Source: Fictibacillus halophilus (GTDB lineage Bacteria; Bacillota; Bacilli; Bacillales; Fictibacillaceae). Taken from it: a stretch of 64,000 bases of DNA. Positions 10,300-20,964 of the stretch are shown in pieces. Below the pieces are notes generated by a model, which was not told where the DNA came from, made no database searches, and saw only the letters and a list, made by a program, of their open reading frames with translations. A program made the position numbers and the translations under genes. The first letter of the stretch is position 1; each line of letters starts with the position of its first letter. The stretch lies in NCBI RefSeq assembly GCF_016401385.1, contig NZ_JAEACF010000001.1, positions 2,108,001 to 2,172,000 of the forward strand, written 5' to 3'.

Positions 10300-10689
10300 A
10301 TGGGGATTAAACATATGGCTTCTTCTATGGGACGGGGTCTGATTGCAGTTCTACTAATGATCATGCTCTGCAGTTTAGTGCTCTCACTATTGCTGCGGTT
10401 TACAGGGCTGACAGAAGCGTCGTTAAAATGGGTAACAGTGGGTCTTTCTTTTTTATCATTATTTATAGGTGGATTGATATCTGGTAAGAAAGGACAAAGT
10501 AAAGGTTGGCTGTTAGGTGGCGGTACAAGTCTTTTGTTTTCTTTTCTTGTTTTTCTTATTCAATACTTAGGTTATCAAAGTACGTTTAACTCATCTCAGT
10601 ATATGTATCATGGTCTCTTTCTTTTATTAGCGATTATCGGTGGTATCATGGGTGTTAACTTAAGCAGTCATAAACAAACATATAAATAA
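10300..10689 (+). CDS. yrzE: TIGR04086-type small membrane protein, YrzE-like
   Basis: Integral membrane protein of 129 residues with four predicted membrane helices: about residues 13-35, 43-62, 70-90 and 100-120. The start follows a strong site AAGGAGGATCAAAG. The glycine-rich pattern SLFIGGLISGKKGQSKGWL and its location next to yrbG and yajC match the TIGR04086 family represented by YrzE in B. subtilis. Function unknown. A terminator follows immediately. Confidence 0.8.
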   Translation: MGIKHMASSMGRGLIAVLLMIMLCSLVLSLLLRFTGLTEASLKWVTVGLSFLSLFIGGLISGKKGQSKGWLLGGGTSLLFSFLVFLIQYLGYQSTFNSSQYMYHGLFLLLAIIGGIMGVNLSSHKQTYK

Positions 10690-10713
10690 GACCCGTGTGA
10701 ACGGGTCTTTTTG
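10689..10713 (+). terminator. Terminator after yrzE
   Basis: AGACCCGT and ACGGGTCT arms with a four-base loop followed by TTTTTG, starting at the yrzE stop codon. It also lies at the 3' end of the converging yajC. Confidence 0.85.
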
Positions 10714-10983
10714 TTATAGTGCTGCTTCTTCTTTTACTTCACGGATCGCATTACGATCAAAAGTTAACTTTGCACCATCATTCGAACGAATAACAGCGAT
10801 GTTATCATCGATGCTGTCTAGTGTTCCATGTAAGCCACCGATCGTTACAACTTTGTCGCCTTTTTTAAGGTTAGACTGCATCTCACGAACTGCTTTTTGT
10901 CTCTTTTGCTGCGGTCGGATCAATAGAAAATAAAAGATCGCAAACATCAAGATAATCGGCAAAATTCCTCCAAGGTTTCCCAT
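10714..10983 (-). CDS. yajC: Preprotein translocase subunit YajC
   Basis: Single-span membrane protein that associates with SecDF in the export machinery. The 89 residues show one N-terminal helix (about 5-22) ending in the hallmark RPQQKRQKA, then a short soluble domain with LKKGDKVVTIGGLHGTL. It is called yrbF in B. subtilis. It is the last gene of the queA-tgt-yajC group, 40 bp downstream of tgt. Confidence 0.94.
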   Translation of the reverse strand: MGNLGGILPIILMFAIFYFLLIRPQQKRQKAVREMQSNLKKGDKVVTIGGLHGTLDSIDDNIAVIRSNDGAKLTFDRNAIREVKEEAAL

Positions 10984-11023
10984 ACTATTTCACCCCTTTC
11001 TATAAGTTAAACATTTTCTTCTT

Positions 11024-13212
<2,189 letters not shown>

Positions 13213-13275
13213 GTAATGTATTCCTGCTTTCTATATAGCACTTTTCTAAGTAAACTTTGCTCGTCTCCATGACAA

Positions 13276-13523
13276 GTTGATTGGAACGCAGGGTGCGAGA
13301 CTCCTGCGGGATCAGTGTGACAGTTCAAAAAGCGATAGTGGCTCGTTCAGCTCCGAAAAGCGAAAGGCGAACGGTCTAAGAAGGCGTTTGTTTGCCTTCA
13401 TGACCGATTGACTTTTGACCTCGAGGAGCTAGCCACTGTAGCTAGACAGGTGAGACTCCTAAAAGCGCATAGCGCTATGAGGCACACCCCGCGGAAAGCG
13501 AGCAACCTGGAGTGGAAATCAAC
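13276..13523 (+). repeat. Structured intergenic repeat, copy B, enlarged by a nested module
   Basis: The ends GTTGATTGG and GGAAATCAAC and the arms CTGCGGG and CCCGCGG match the 129-bp copies, but the element is 248 bp. A separate hairpin module replaces the short segment before CAGGTGAGA. The inner 3' arm also differs: CTCACC is replaced by CACACC. It lies between the DUF2905 gene and queA with no clear terminator on either side, so it may be transcribed. Confidence 0.88.
13337..13437. repeat. Hairpin module nested inside repeat copy B
   Basis: The arms AGTGGCT (13337-13343) and AGCCACT (13431-13437), continued by AGCTCC (13349-13354) and GGAGCT (13425-13430), make a 13-bp stem with a bulge. 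Inside, GGTC pairs with GACC and AAGGC with GCCTT. None of this is in the 129-bp copies. It looks like an independent structured unit acquired by the repeat. Confidence 0.75.
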
Positions 13524-13552
13524 CACTCCAAGAGCAAAGTTGCAATAACTTT

Positions 13553-13744
13553 CTATTTAAATCGACCTATGATCATGAAGATCAAGGAAAGTACAACACT
13601 GATGATAATGGACGTCATGATTGGAAAATACACAGTCGTGTTTCCTTTTTTCCAAACCATATCTCCAGGAAGTTTACCTATATACGTCCCTACTAATCCT
13701 ATAATAATTAGAATGATTCCTGCAACGATTAACAGCCGGTTCAA
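13553..13744 (-). CDS. DUF2905 small membrane protein
   Basis: A 63-residue membrane protein with two helices (about 4-22 and 42-60) joined by the conserved loop [18 protein letters not shown], which is the DUF2905 pattern. Function unknown. Its start overlaps the ruvB stop by four bases, so it is translationally coupled to ruvB. Equivalent small genes accompany ruvAB and queA in many Bacillaceae. Confidence 0.85.
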   Translation of the reverse strand: MNRLLIVAGIILIIIGLVGTYIGKLPGDMVWKKGNTTVYFPIMTSIIISVVLSLIFMIIGRFK

Positions 13745-14742
13745 TCTGCGGACGCCTCCAGTCCAAAGTAATGATAGGCCTGTTCTGTTACCATCCGTCC
13801 ACGAGGAGTACGTTGTAAAAAGCCAATCTGAAGAAGATACGGCTCATAAACATCTTCAATCGTCATGGATTCTTCACCTATTGTAGCTGAAATGGTTTCT
13901 AGACCTACAGGACCGCCTTTATATGTGTGAATGATCCCTAGTAATAATTTATGGTCAATATGGTCTAAACCTAAACGGTCTACTTGCAGAAGCTCTAAAG
14001 CCTTCTGACAGATTGGCAAAGAAATCGTATCTTTTCCTTCAACTTGCACAAAATCTCTCACTCGACGTAACAACCGGTTTGCGATCCTCGGAGTACCTCT
14101 TGACCTTCTCGCAATCTCTTCTGCTGATAGGTCATCTACTCTTACCCCAAAGACATCACCAGTCCGTCTTACGATCTCACCAAGCTCATCTGGCTTATAA
14201 TATTCTAGCCTTGCGAGCACACCAAAACGATCTCGGAGGGGAGCCGATAAAGAACCCGCTCTAGTTGTCGCACCGATCAGTGTGAAAGGAGGCAGGTCTA
14301 GTCTCACAGACCTTGCGACCTCTCCTTTTCCGATTACGATATCTAAGCAAAAGTCCTCCATTGCCGAATATAGAATCTCTTCAATGGCACGGGACAATCG
14401 ATGGATCTCATCGATAAATAACACGTCACCTGGCTCTAACGAAGTCAGTATGGCTGCCAAATCCCCCGGACGTTCAATAGCTGGTCCACTTGTGGTTCTC
14501 AAGTTTACTTCCATCTCGTTTGCAATGATTGATGCCAAAGTGGTCTTCCCAAGACCAGGAGGACCGTACAACAGGACATGATCGAGAGGCTCGTTGCGAA
14601 GTTTTGCAGCTTTAATAAAAATCCGCAGATTGTCTTTTACGGAGGTTTGTCCAATATACTCATCTAAAAGTTCAGGGCGCAGGCTTAACTCGATATTTGC
14701 TTCATCTTGACGTTCCTCTGAAGAAACAATTCTCTCTTCCAT
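13741..14742 (-). CDS. ruvB: Holliday junction branch migration ATPase RuvB
   Basis: AAA+ motor that with RuvA drives branch migration at Holliday junctions. The 333-residue protein has Walker [12 protein letters not shown] at about residues 61-71, Walker [11 protein letters not shown], the sensor region [11 protein letters not shown] and the C-terminal winged helix with [17 protein letters not shown]. It lies 14 bp after ruvA. Confidence 0.97.
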   Translation of the reverse strand: MEERIVSSEERQDEANIELSLRPELLDEYIGQTSVKDNLRIFIKAAKLRNEPLDHVLLYGPPGLGKTTLASIIANEMEVNLRTTSGPAIERPGDLAAILTSLEPGDVLFIDEIHRLSRAIEEILYSAMEDFCLDIVIGKGEVARSVRLDLPPFTLIGATTRAGSLSAPLRDRFGVLARLEYYKPDELGEIVRRTGDVFGVRVDDLSAEEIARRSRGTPRIANRLLRRVRDFVQVEGKDTISLPICQKALELLQVDRLGLDHIDHKLLLGIIHTYKGGPVGLETISATIGEESMTIEDVYEPYLLQIGFLQRTPRGRMVTEQAYHYFGLEASAD

Positions 14743-14756
14743 ACATCCTCACGTCC

Positions 14757-15350
14757 TTAAGAATTCATTAATTTCTTTAATGCCGCTTTAACATATTCGT
14801 TGGCTGACATCTTCTCTTTTTTCAATTCCGGAAGAATTTTTTGGATTTCTTTTCTGCCATAACCTAAAACTGCAAGTGCTTCAAGTGCTTCGTCAAGTTC
14901 ATCACTCTCTGGTTCAACATCTGCAAAAAGTCCATCCGTGAATTCTACATCTGCGAAGATTGAAATCTTACCTTTTAGATCCAAGATCATCTGACGAGCA
15001 GTCTTCTTTCCAACCCCCGGGAACTTCGTTAGGAACTTTTCATCTTCCTGTTCGATTGCATTGACCACTTGTTCAGGCTGTCCGAAGGCAACGATCGCTA
15101 ATGCACCTTTCGGACCAATTCCTGACACGTTCAATAACTTTAAGAACAAGTCACGTTCTTTTCGATTCTTAAAACCGTAAAGAGCCAGTATATCCTCACG
15201 AACATATTGATACGTATATACCGTTTTTTGATCGTTCAATTTATAAATGAAAGGATTTGGACATAAAACTTTATAGCCGATTCCATTATTGTTTATAACA
15301 ATATATTCTGCCGTTATGTAATCTACATTTCCAGAAATACTTTCAATCAA
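14757..15350 (-). CDS. ruvA: Holliday junction branch migration protein RuvA
   Basis: Tetrameric Holliday-junction-binding partner of RuvB. The 197-residue product has the N-terminal OB fold ([13 protein letters not shown]), the paired helix-hairpin-helix elements [15 protein letters not shown] and [16 protein letters not shown], and a short C-terminal RuvB-binding domain ([13 protein letters not shown]). In B. subtilis bofC lies next upstream; here a YhcN/YlaJ lipoprotein gene takes that side. Confidence 0.96.
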   Translation of the reverse strand: MIESISGNVDYITAEYIVINNNGIGYKVLCPNPFIYKLNDQKTVYTYQYVREDILALYGFKNRKERDLFLKLLNVSGIGPKGALAIVAFGQPEQVVNAIEQEDEKFLTKFPGVGKKTARQMILDLKGKISIFADVEFTDGLFADVEPESDELDEALEALAVLGYGRKEIQKILPELKKEKMSANEYVKAALKKLMNS

Positions 15351-15556
15351 ATTCTTCTCTCCCTAACGCTAAACACGAGCGTATGTTTCTATTGCTTATT
15401 GTATCATAGGCTCTCCCTTAATTCCTTATAAAAAGTGAATTTGATTACTTTATAAGCGTTAACTGAAAGACGTATATGTTGTTCACTTTTAGATGTTATC
15501 AAATAAGAAACTCTTTTATATCCTCTTAAAATGAAAGATGTTGCATAAACAACTAT

Positions 15557-15605
15557 AAAAAAAGAACTGTTCAAAAGTTGATTTAACTTCTGACAGTTCT
15601 TTTTT
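15557..15605 (-). terminator. Terminator after the YhcN/YlaJ lipoprotein gene
   Basis: AAAAAAGAACTGT and ACAGTTCTTTTTT arms surround a second inner inverted repeat (AAGTT/AACTT). It begins two bases after the stop codon of the lipoprotein gene and has T runs on both strands. Confidence 0.85.
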
Positions 15606-15606
15606 A

Positions 15607-16194
15607 CTAGCGGTTGTTTTCGAAAGGACGTTTTATCGCATTACCAAGATCACTGCCCGCATTTACGATGTCTTTGCTGATTCCGCGAACATCTGATTCA
15701 ACTTCCGTGTAAGCACGGCCATCTCGCAGATCGTTATCAACGTTCTCAATGCGGTTTACCATATCTTGATCAGCTACAATCTTCACATCACGATTTGGTG
15801 CTAAATTAGAAGTGATCTCTCTAACTTTGTTCGTTAGTTCAGTCTTCTTCTTTTCATCCGTGTCTACTCCTACAATGACGTTGTTATCCTCAAGAATAAC
15901 GTGAGCATCGTCTACACCCCGGATGTTATTGACCTTACTCGCGATTCGTTCAGCAAGTTTACCATCATAATCTTCATGATAAGTTGCAGTATGATCATTT
16001 ACATCTCGATCAGCCATATCTGATATAAATCCATTACCACGATCAAGATCACCACGATTATCTCCCTCATTAGAGTAGTATCCAATCGGTCGAACATCGT
16101 TGTCATTCTTATCCTGAGATTCATTTACACCATTACAGCCTACGAGACCTACAGCTAGGATTGTTACGGTAAGTGATTTCCCTAAAAAGTTCAA
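15607..16194 (-). CDS. YhcN/YlaJ family sporulation lipoprotein
   Basis: The 195-residue protein begins with a lipoprotein signal ending in the lipobox LVGC at Cys20, so it should be lipid-anchored. The region from about residue 75 (LAERIASKVNNIRGVDDAHVILEDNNVIVGVD) matches the YhcN/YlaJ domain found in spore inner-membrane and germination-related lipoproteins. The C-terminus DVRGISKDIVNAGSDLGNAIKRPFENNR is also of this type. The exact role is unknown. A strong terminator follows, and a ribosome site AAAGGAGGTTTTTCC precedes the start. Confidence 0.82.
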   Translation of the reverse strand: MNFLGKSLTVTILAVGLVGCNGVNESQDKNDNDVRPIGYYSNEGDNRGDLDRGNGFISDMADRDVNDHTATYHEDYDGKLAERIASKVNNIRGVDDAHVILEDNNVIVGVDTDEKKKTELTNKVREITSNLAPNRDVKIVADQDMVNRIENVDNDLRDGRAYTEVESDVRGISKDIVNAGSDLGNAIKRPFENNR

Positions 16195-16266
16195 TGGAAA
16201 AACCTCCTTTCACCATTAGCTTGGCAGAAGAAGGCTCTAAATAATCTGTTAAATGTAGGATGATCG

Positions 16267-17247
16267 TTAACTCATCCTCTTCATTATCTTTTCAACAAAT
16301 TTTTTCCTGTGGGAAAAATCACGCAATGTAAATCTCGTTACGGCATCAATCATTTCCTTGTCACCGGTTTTCAGGGCCCTGTTCCATTCTCGATAGAGGT
16401 CTGTAGGAAATACTAAACAAATTACGAACCACTTTTTTGTAAACCATTTTAAGAAATGTTCATTGCCCACTTCTTCCATCTTGGCATAAGACCAATGCCA
16501 AAATGGTAAGATACGATTTGCATATTGCAACCAATCAAAAGCTTGAGGAACTGCTGCAAACAGATCAAAATCAATCAGATACGTATCTCTATCTTTATAT
16601 TTCACAAAATTATGTGGTGCAACATCACCATGTGTAATTTCTTTTTTCTTGTATGCTTTGTTTTCAAGCGTTTCAATAGCCTCATGATCGAAATGATTTA
16701 AACTCCAATCTCCCCACATGACTATTTCGGAAATTAACGGCTGCATCTGATGATTCCAATTTGCTGATCTTGCATGATACTTAAATGCGTTCAATCTGTC
16801 ACTCCATTTTTTAAATAAAGAGTATGAAGACAGCTGGTCATATATAGGAACCGGTATATGTTTTGAAAAAGAATGAAAACGGCTGATTGCATCCATTCCA
16901 GCTTTGACATCGTCCTTTTTGCCAAAATGAAGACCTTCTCCTTTATAAAATGGCATGATTGCCCAAATGTATTTTCCGAATTGAACCGTTTTTTTCTGGT
17001 TTGGATATACCGTATAAGTACCCATAATCCTTGGCTTTTGCCCATGATACAGTTTAGAGAGCTTTAACTGCTTGTTGCAAGTTTCAGACCTGTTAAACCC
17101 TTTTAATACAAATTTCCCCTGTTTGGTTTTAATCCAGATAACGTTCTCTCGAAAAAAACCAAAATCAATCACTTCAAGACCCAATTCATTCATCTTTTTT
17201 AAAAAAAGACGATCCCCTTGGAAATCGTCCCTTACATCCCTATTCAT
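16267..17247 (-). CDS. APH/CotS-like phosphotransferase family protein
   Basis: Kinase-like protein of the aminoglycoside phosphotransferase / choline kinase fold, related to spore-coat CotS-type proteins. The nucleotide and metal motifs look intact: ITHGDVAPHNFV (HGDxxxxN) and YLIDFDLF (the second acidic motif), so catalysis is plausible; the substrate is unknown. It overlaps the safA stop by eight bases on the same strand, which ties it to coat assembly. An ATG at 17247 and an in-frame TTG at 17268 are both possible starts; neither has an ideal ribosome site and I prefer the ATG (326 residues). Confidence 0.72.
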   Translation of the reverse strand: MNRDVRDDFQGDRLFLKKMNELGLEVIDFGFFRENVIWIKTKQGKFVLKGFNRSETCNKQLKLSKLYHGQKPRIMGTYTVYPNQKKTVQFGKYIWAIMPFYKGEGLHFGKKDDVKAGMDAISRFHSFSKHIPVPIYDQLSSYSLFKKWSDRLNAFKYHARSANWNHQMQPLISEIVMWGDWSLNHFDHEAIETLENKAYKKKEITHGDVAPHNFVKYKDRDTYLIDFDLFAAVPQAFDWLQYANRILPFWHWSYAKMEEVGNEHFLKWFTKKWFVICLVFPTDLYREWNRALKTGDKEMIDAVTRFTLRDFSHRKKFVEKIMKRMS

Positions 17248-18892
17248 CTTCTTCCGTTTCTTCCGCAAAATTCTCGTCTAATTCACGAGATTGTGCTTGT
17301 GAATAAGGATTAGGCATACCTTGTGGCATCAGTTGAGGCATTCCTGGCATTCCTCCACCCTGCGGCATCATGCCCATCTGACCCATCCCTGGCATTCCTC
17401 CACCCTGTGGCATCATGCCCATCTGACCCATCCCTGGCATTCCTCCACCCTGTGGCATCATACCCATCTGACCCATTCCTGGCATTCCACCACCTTGTGG
17501 CATCATGCCCATCTGACCCATTCCTGGCATTCCACCACCTTGTGGCATCATGCCCATCTGACCCATCCCCGGCATTCCACCACCTTGTGGCATCATGCCC
17601 ATTTGGCCCATCTGCGGCATTGATCCAGGCATCATACCCATCTGTGGCATTCCTCCACCTTGTGGCATCATACCCATTTGACCCATCCCTGGCATTCCAC
17701 CGCCTTGTGGCATACCCATTCCCATTTGGCCCATCTGAGGCATTCCGCTAAATCCTTGCGGCATACCCATAGGCATCATGCCCATTGAACCTGGCTGCTG
17801 CATACCCATTTGCATATCCTGCATACCTTGTTGTTGCCCACCAGGTGTGTATTCTCCTGAAGGCATTTGATCCATATCTGAATCAGGATATTCTCCAAAA
17901 GGCATAGAACCTCCTTGCTGCATGCCACCACCTTGTTGACTACCTTGTGGATATCCACCACCATAGAGTTGTGGCATTCCGCTGAATCCTTGTGGAGGCA
18001 TCATTCCATAGCCCTGTGGCATTTGAGAATAGGTTTGTGGTTTTGGGAACATTGGCGGCATGGAACCATACATGTTCTGCATCATTCCAGATGATTCTTC
18101 CATCAAAAATGGATGTTTATTTGGAGCATAGCCATCTTTTCCTGCATAGATTCCATGCTTGCTCGCCACATTTGGCTGGTTTGCCATATTCGGCTGGTTT
18201 GCCATATTCGGCTGGTTCGCTATGTTTGGTTGGTTTGCCATATTCGGCATGTTCGCTATGTTTGGTTGATTTGCCATATTCGGCATGTTCGCTATGTTTG
18301 GTTGATTTGCCATATTCGGCATATTTGCTATGTTTGGCTGTTGATTCGGATATCCCATTGGCACATAATGTCCGAGATTTGACGATTCTACCATTCCAGC
18401 AAAGTCCTTATCATGAATAGGTGCCATAGGCTGCTTCATCGGTGCTTTCATCGGTTGATCTTTTAAAATTGGAACATCTTTTTTCATAGGAACATCTTTT
18501 TTCATTGGTATATCTTTTTTCATAGGAACATCTTTTTTCATCGGAGCGTCTTTCTTTTCCATCTTTGTTGGTGCAGGTTTTAATGGTGCAGGCTTCATTG
18601 GTGCTGGTTTCATTTCTTGTTTTATTGGAGCTGGTTTCTTTGGAGCAGGCTTAACCGGTGCTGGCTTTGGAGCCTCCTGAACAGGTGCTACCGGTTTTTC
18701 TTTAACCGGTACAATAGGTTGTTCTTTCTTCATACCAGGCATCTTGATCGGGATTTTAATCTTTTCCCCCCGTTCGATAACATCTGTTTTAGAGAAACCT
18801 GGATTTGCCTTTCTTAGTTCATTTACTGGTACATCGTATTTTTCAGCGATTTTGTCGAGTGTGTCCCCTTTTTGCACAATGTGTATTCTCAC
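17240..18892 (-). CDS. safA: SafA spore coat/cortex assembly protein with LysM domain and long low-complexity repeats
   Basis: Morphogenetic protein that localises at the cortex-coat interface and partners with SpoVID. The start is a GTG at 18892 behind AGGAGGGAG and gives VRIHIVQKGDTLDKIAEKYDV, a LysM domain that ends near residue 50 (GEKIKIPIKMPG). Pro/Lys/Ala-rich repeats follow (KPAPVKPAPKKPAP, then VPMKKD units), then NIANMPNMANQP repeats, then a Met/Gly/Gln-rich tail with 15-residue units such as GGGMPGMGQMGMMPQ, ending in an acidic EETEEDE. Reading upstream to 18973 adds Cys/Arg-rich residues unlike any SafA. Identification rests on the LysM start, length (550) and position beside nadA. 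Confidence 0.88.
   Translation of the reverse strand: MRIHIVQKGDTLDKIAEKYDVPVNELRKANPGFSKTDVIERGEKIKIPIKMPGMKKEQPIVPVKEKPVAPVQEAPKPAPVKPAPKKPAPIKQEMKPAPMKPAPLKPAPTKMEKKDAPMKKDVPMKKDIPMKKDVPMKKDVPILKDQPMKAPMKQPMAPIHDKDFAGMVESSNLGHYVPMGYPNQQPNIANMPNMANQPNIANMPNMANQPNIANMPNMANQPNIANQPNMANQPNMANQPNVASKHGIYAGKDGYAPNKHPFLMEESSGMMQNMYGSMPPMFPKPQTYSQMPQGYGMMPPQGFSGMPQLYGGGYPQGSQQGGGMQQGGSMPFGEYPDSDMDQMPSGEYTPGGQQQGMQDMQMGMQQPGSMGMMPMGMPQGFSGMPQMGQMGMGMPQGGGMPGMGQMGMMPQGGGMPQMGMMPGSMPQMGQMGMMPQGGGMPGMGQMGMMPQGGGMPGMGQMGMMPQGGGMPGMGQMGMMPQGGGMPGMGQMGMMPQGGGMPGMGQMGMMPQGGGMPGMPQLMPQGMPNPYSQAQSRELDENFAEETEEDE
17336..17712 (-). repeat. 45-bp tandem repeat coding the Met/Gly/Gln tail of SafA
   Basis: Five nearly identical consecutive units encode MMPQGGGMPGMGQMG, flanked by diverged units (for example MPQMGMMPGSMPQ). 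The unit is 45 bp, in frame, and differs mainly at third positions. Such arrays change length easily by slippage or recombination. Confidence 0.9.
18163..18345 (-). repeat. Short tandem repeat coding NMANQPNIAN units in SafA
   Basis: Alternating 15- to 24-bp units encode PNMANQP and PNIANMP in frame within SafA. The units are near-identical at DNA level, unlike the surrounding sequence. Confidence 0.85.
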
Positions 18893-19028
18893 GCTGCAAA
18901 ACTCCCTCCTGCCAAATTTCCTTACAGTATATGAACATTTGGGCATATTGCTACATCGTATTAGAAGTGACATTATTCCTTTATCACTTTATGCCTCATT
19001 AAAGAAGGTTATGACAGGGGGAGAAACA

Positions 19029-20126
19029 CTACATCATGCGGTTCAATGCTGTGATTGCATATTCTTTTGTTTCTTCATCTACCTTAATTATGTTTTCAAG
19101 CTTTCCGTCTATAATATTTTCTAGCGACCACAATAGGTGTGGCAGATCAATACGGTTCATCGTAAGGCACGGACATAGATTTGGGTTTAATGAGACGATC
19201 TTCTTGTCACTGAACTGTTGAGCCAATCTGTTTACAAGATTCATCTCTGTTCCGACGGCCCAGCTTGTTCCTGGTTCTGCATGTTTGATCGTCTCGATAA
19301 TAAAATGAGTAGATCCGTTCAAATCACTAGCTCTTACAACTTCATGCGTACATTCTGGATGAACAATAATTTGGAACTCCGGGTGATTCTTTCTAAAGTC
19401 GGCAATCTGATCCACAGTAAACTTTTCATGAACCGAACAATGACCTTTCCAAAGTATCACTTTGATTTCTTCAATGTTGGTACCGTCATATACCAATTGA
19501 TTTTGAATCGGATCCCAGATCGCCATATCTTCAAGGGAAATGCCTAGATCATAAGCGGTATTTCTTCCTAGATGCTGATCAGGAAGAAACAACAATCTTT
19601 CTTTTTGATCGAAAGCCCAGCTTACCATCTCTTTAGCATTTGAAGAAGTGACGGTGGCACCACCATTTTTTCCACAAAACGCTTTTATCTCCGCTGTTGA
19701 GTTCACATAAGTCAAAGGCAGAATCGTATCACCAAAGAGCTTTTGAAGTTCAACCCAAGCTCTCTCTGTTTGATGAATATTTGCCATATCCGCCATAGAA
19801 CAGCCCGCTTTCAAATCTGGAAGAATCACAGTCTGATTGTCAGTGCTCAGCATGTCAGCTGTTTCGGCCATAAAATGGACACCACAGAATACGATAAAAT
19901 CAGCATCTTTATTCTCTGCTGAGATTTTGGCAAGCTGAAGAGAATCACCTGTAACATCTGCAAATTGAACGATTTCATCTTTTTGATAATGATGAGCTGG
20001 AAGGAATAAACGCGTTCCTAAACTATTTTTAATCTCGTGAACCCTGGCTTCCATCTCTTCAACTGACATGGTGCTAAATCGATCTGGTAGTGTGTTTGTT
20101 TTAGAAAAAGTTTTTAGTAAAGTCAT
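19029..20126 (-). CDS. nadA: Quinolinate synthase
   Basis: [4Fe-4S] enzyme that condenses iminoaspartate with dihydroxyacetone phosphate to quinolinate. The 365-residue protein shows [74 protein letters not shown] and [23 protein letters not shown]. It is the last gene of nadB-nadC-nadA and overlaps nadC by 26 bases, starting behind AAAGGAGTTGTAAAAC. Cluster supply probably comes from the neighbouring cysteine desulfurase. Confidence 0.97.
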   Translation of the reverse strand: MTLLKTFSKTNTLPDRFSTMSVEEMEARVHEIKNSLGTRLFLPAHHYQKDEIVQFADVTGDSLQLAKISAENKDADFIVFCGVHFMAETADMLSTDNQTVILPDLKAGCSMADMANIHQTERAWVELQKLFGDTILPLTYVNSTAEIKAFCGKNGGATVTSSNAKEMVSWAFDQKERLLFLPDQHLGRNTAYDLGISLEDMAIWDPIQNQLVYDGTNIEEIKVILWKGHCSVHEKFTVDQIADFRKNHPEFQIIVHPECTHEVVRASDLNGSTHFIIETIKHAEPGTSWAVGTEMNLVNRLAQQFSDKKIVSLNPNLCPCLTMNRIDLPHLLWSLENIIDGKLENIIKVDEETKEYAITALNRMM

Positions 20127-20964
20127 GTTTTACAACTCCTTTAACATTCATGCTAATATCTAGTGCTTTATAAGAGTGAGTTAAGTAACCAAGAGAAATA
20201 TAATCAACACCTGCTCGACTATATTCCTTGATCTCATCAATAGTAATTCCGCCAGATGCTTCGGTAATAATATTCGAAGGTACATGTGTAAGTCTTTGTT
20301 TAATCTCTTCAGGGCTACAGTTATCAAACATAATGATATCCGCTCCAGCTAAGACTGCTTCAATCACTTGTTTTTCTGTCTCTGTTTCCACTTCTATCTT
20401 AACGGTGTGTCCACACTTTTTACGAGCCGTCTCAACAGCTTCCTGAATAGAGGGAAATCCTGCTAAGTGATTGTCCTTCAGCATCACCGTGTCGTAGAGT
20501 CCGAACCTGTGGTTGTACCCTCCTCCGCAGCGCACCGCATACTTTTCTAACATCCTTAATCCAGGTGTTGTCTTTCTAGTATCACAAATACGAGTTTCAC
20601 CTTCGCAACAAGCAACAGCTTCGGCAGTGATCGTCGCTATACCTGATAGACGTTGCAAAAGGTTCAGTATGACTCTTTCACCTGATAGAACACTTTGTCT
20701 TCTACCCGTGATTTCAGCTAATACCGTTCCTGCCTCGAATTGTTCTCCCTCGCTGACAAATATATTCGTTTGCACGGTTCTATCAATCAATTCATATCCA
20801 ATAGACAAAATTTGACCACCAGCAAATACCCCATTTTCTTTAGCAATAATGGTTGCTGTCACTTCTGTATGATCTTCAAAAAGAGACGCTGACAAATCTC
20901 CTGATCCAATATCTTCAATTAAAAATTCCTGCAGCTGTTTTTTCAGCAATAATGGATTCATCAT
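20101..20964 (-). CDS. nadC: Nicotinate-nucleotide pyrophosphorylase (quinolinate phosphoribosyltransferase)
   Basis: Makes nicotinate mononucleotide from quinolinate and PRPP. The 287-residue protein contains [73 protein letters not shown] and [10 protein letters not shown], then EASGGIT. The start ATGATG follows AAGGAGTTTGTGGC. The gene begins inside the 3' end of nadB, a 50-base overlap, and overlaps nadA in turn, so the three are tightly coupled. Confidence 0.97.
   Translation of the reverse strand: MMNPLLLKKQLQEFLIEDIGSGDLSASLFEDHTEVTATIIAKENGVFAGGQILSIGYELIDRTVQTNIFVSEGEQFEAGTVLAEITGRRQSVLSGERVILNLLQRLSGIATITAEAVACCEGETRICDTRKTTPGLRMLEKYAVRCGGGYNHRFGLYDTVMLKDNHLAGFPSIQEAVETARKKCGHTVKIEVETETEKQVIEAVLAGADIIMFDNCSPEEIKQRLTHVPSNIITEASGGITIDEIKEYSRAGVDYISLGYLTHSYKALDISMNVKGVVKHDFTKNFF

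Noticed and set aside
17321..17751. Two open frames of 100 and 142 codons on the strand opposite safA, rich in His, Ser and Pro
   Set aside because: They are shadows of the 45-bp repeat, which lacks stops in several frames; the safA frame has a LysM domain and a proper start.
17336..18345. Regularly repeated short units that might be taken for a CRISPR array
   Set aside because: The units are in frame with safA, have no unique spacers and no cas genes are near.
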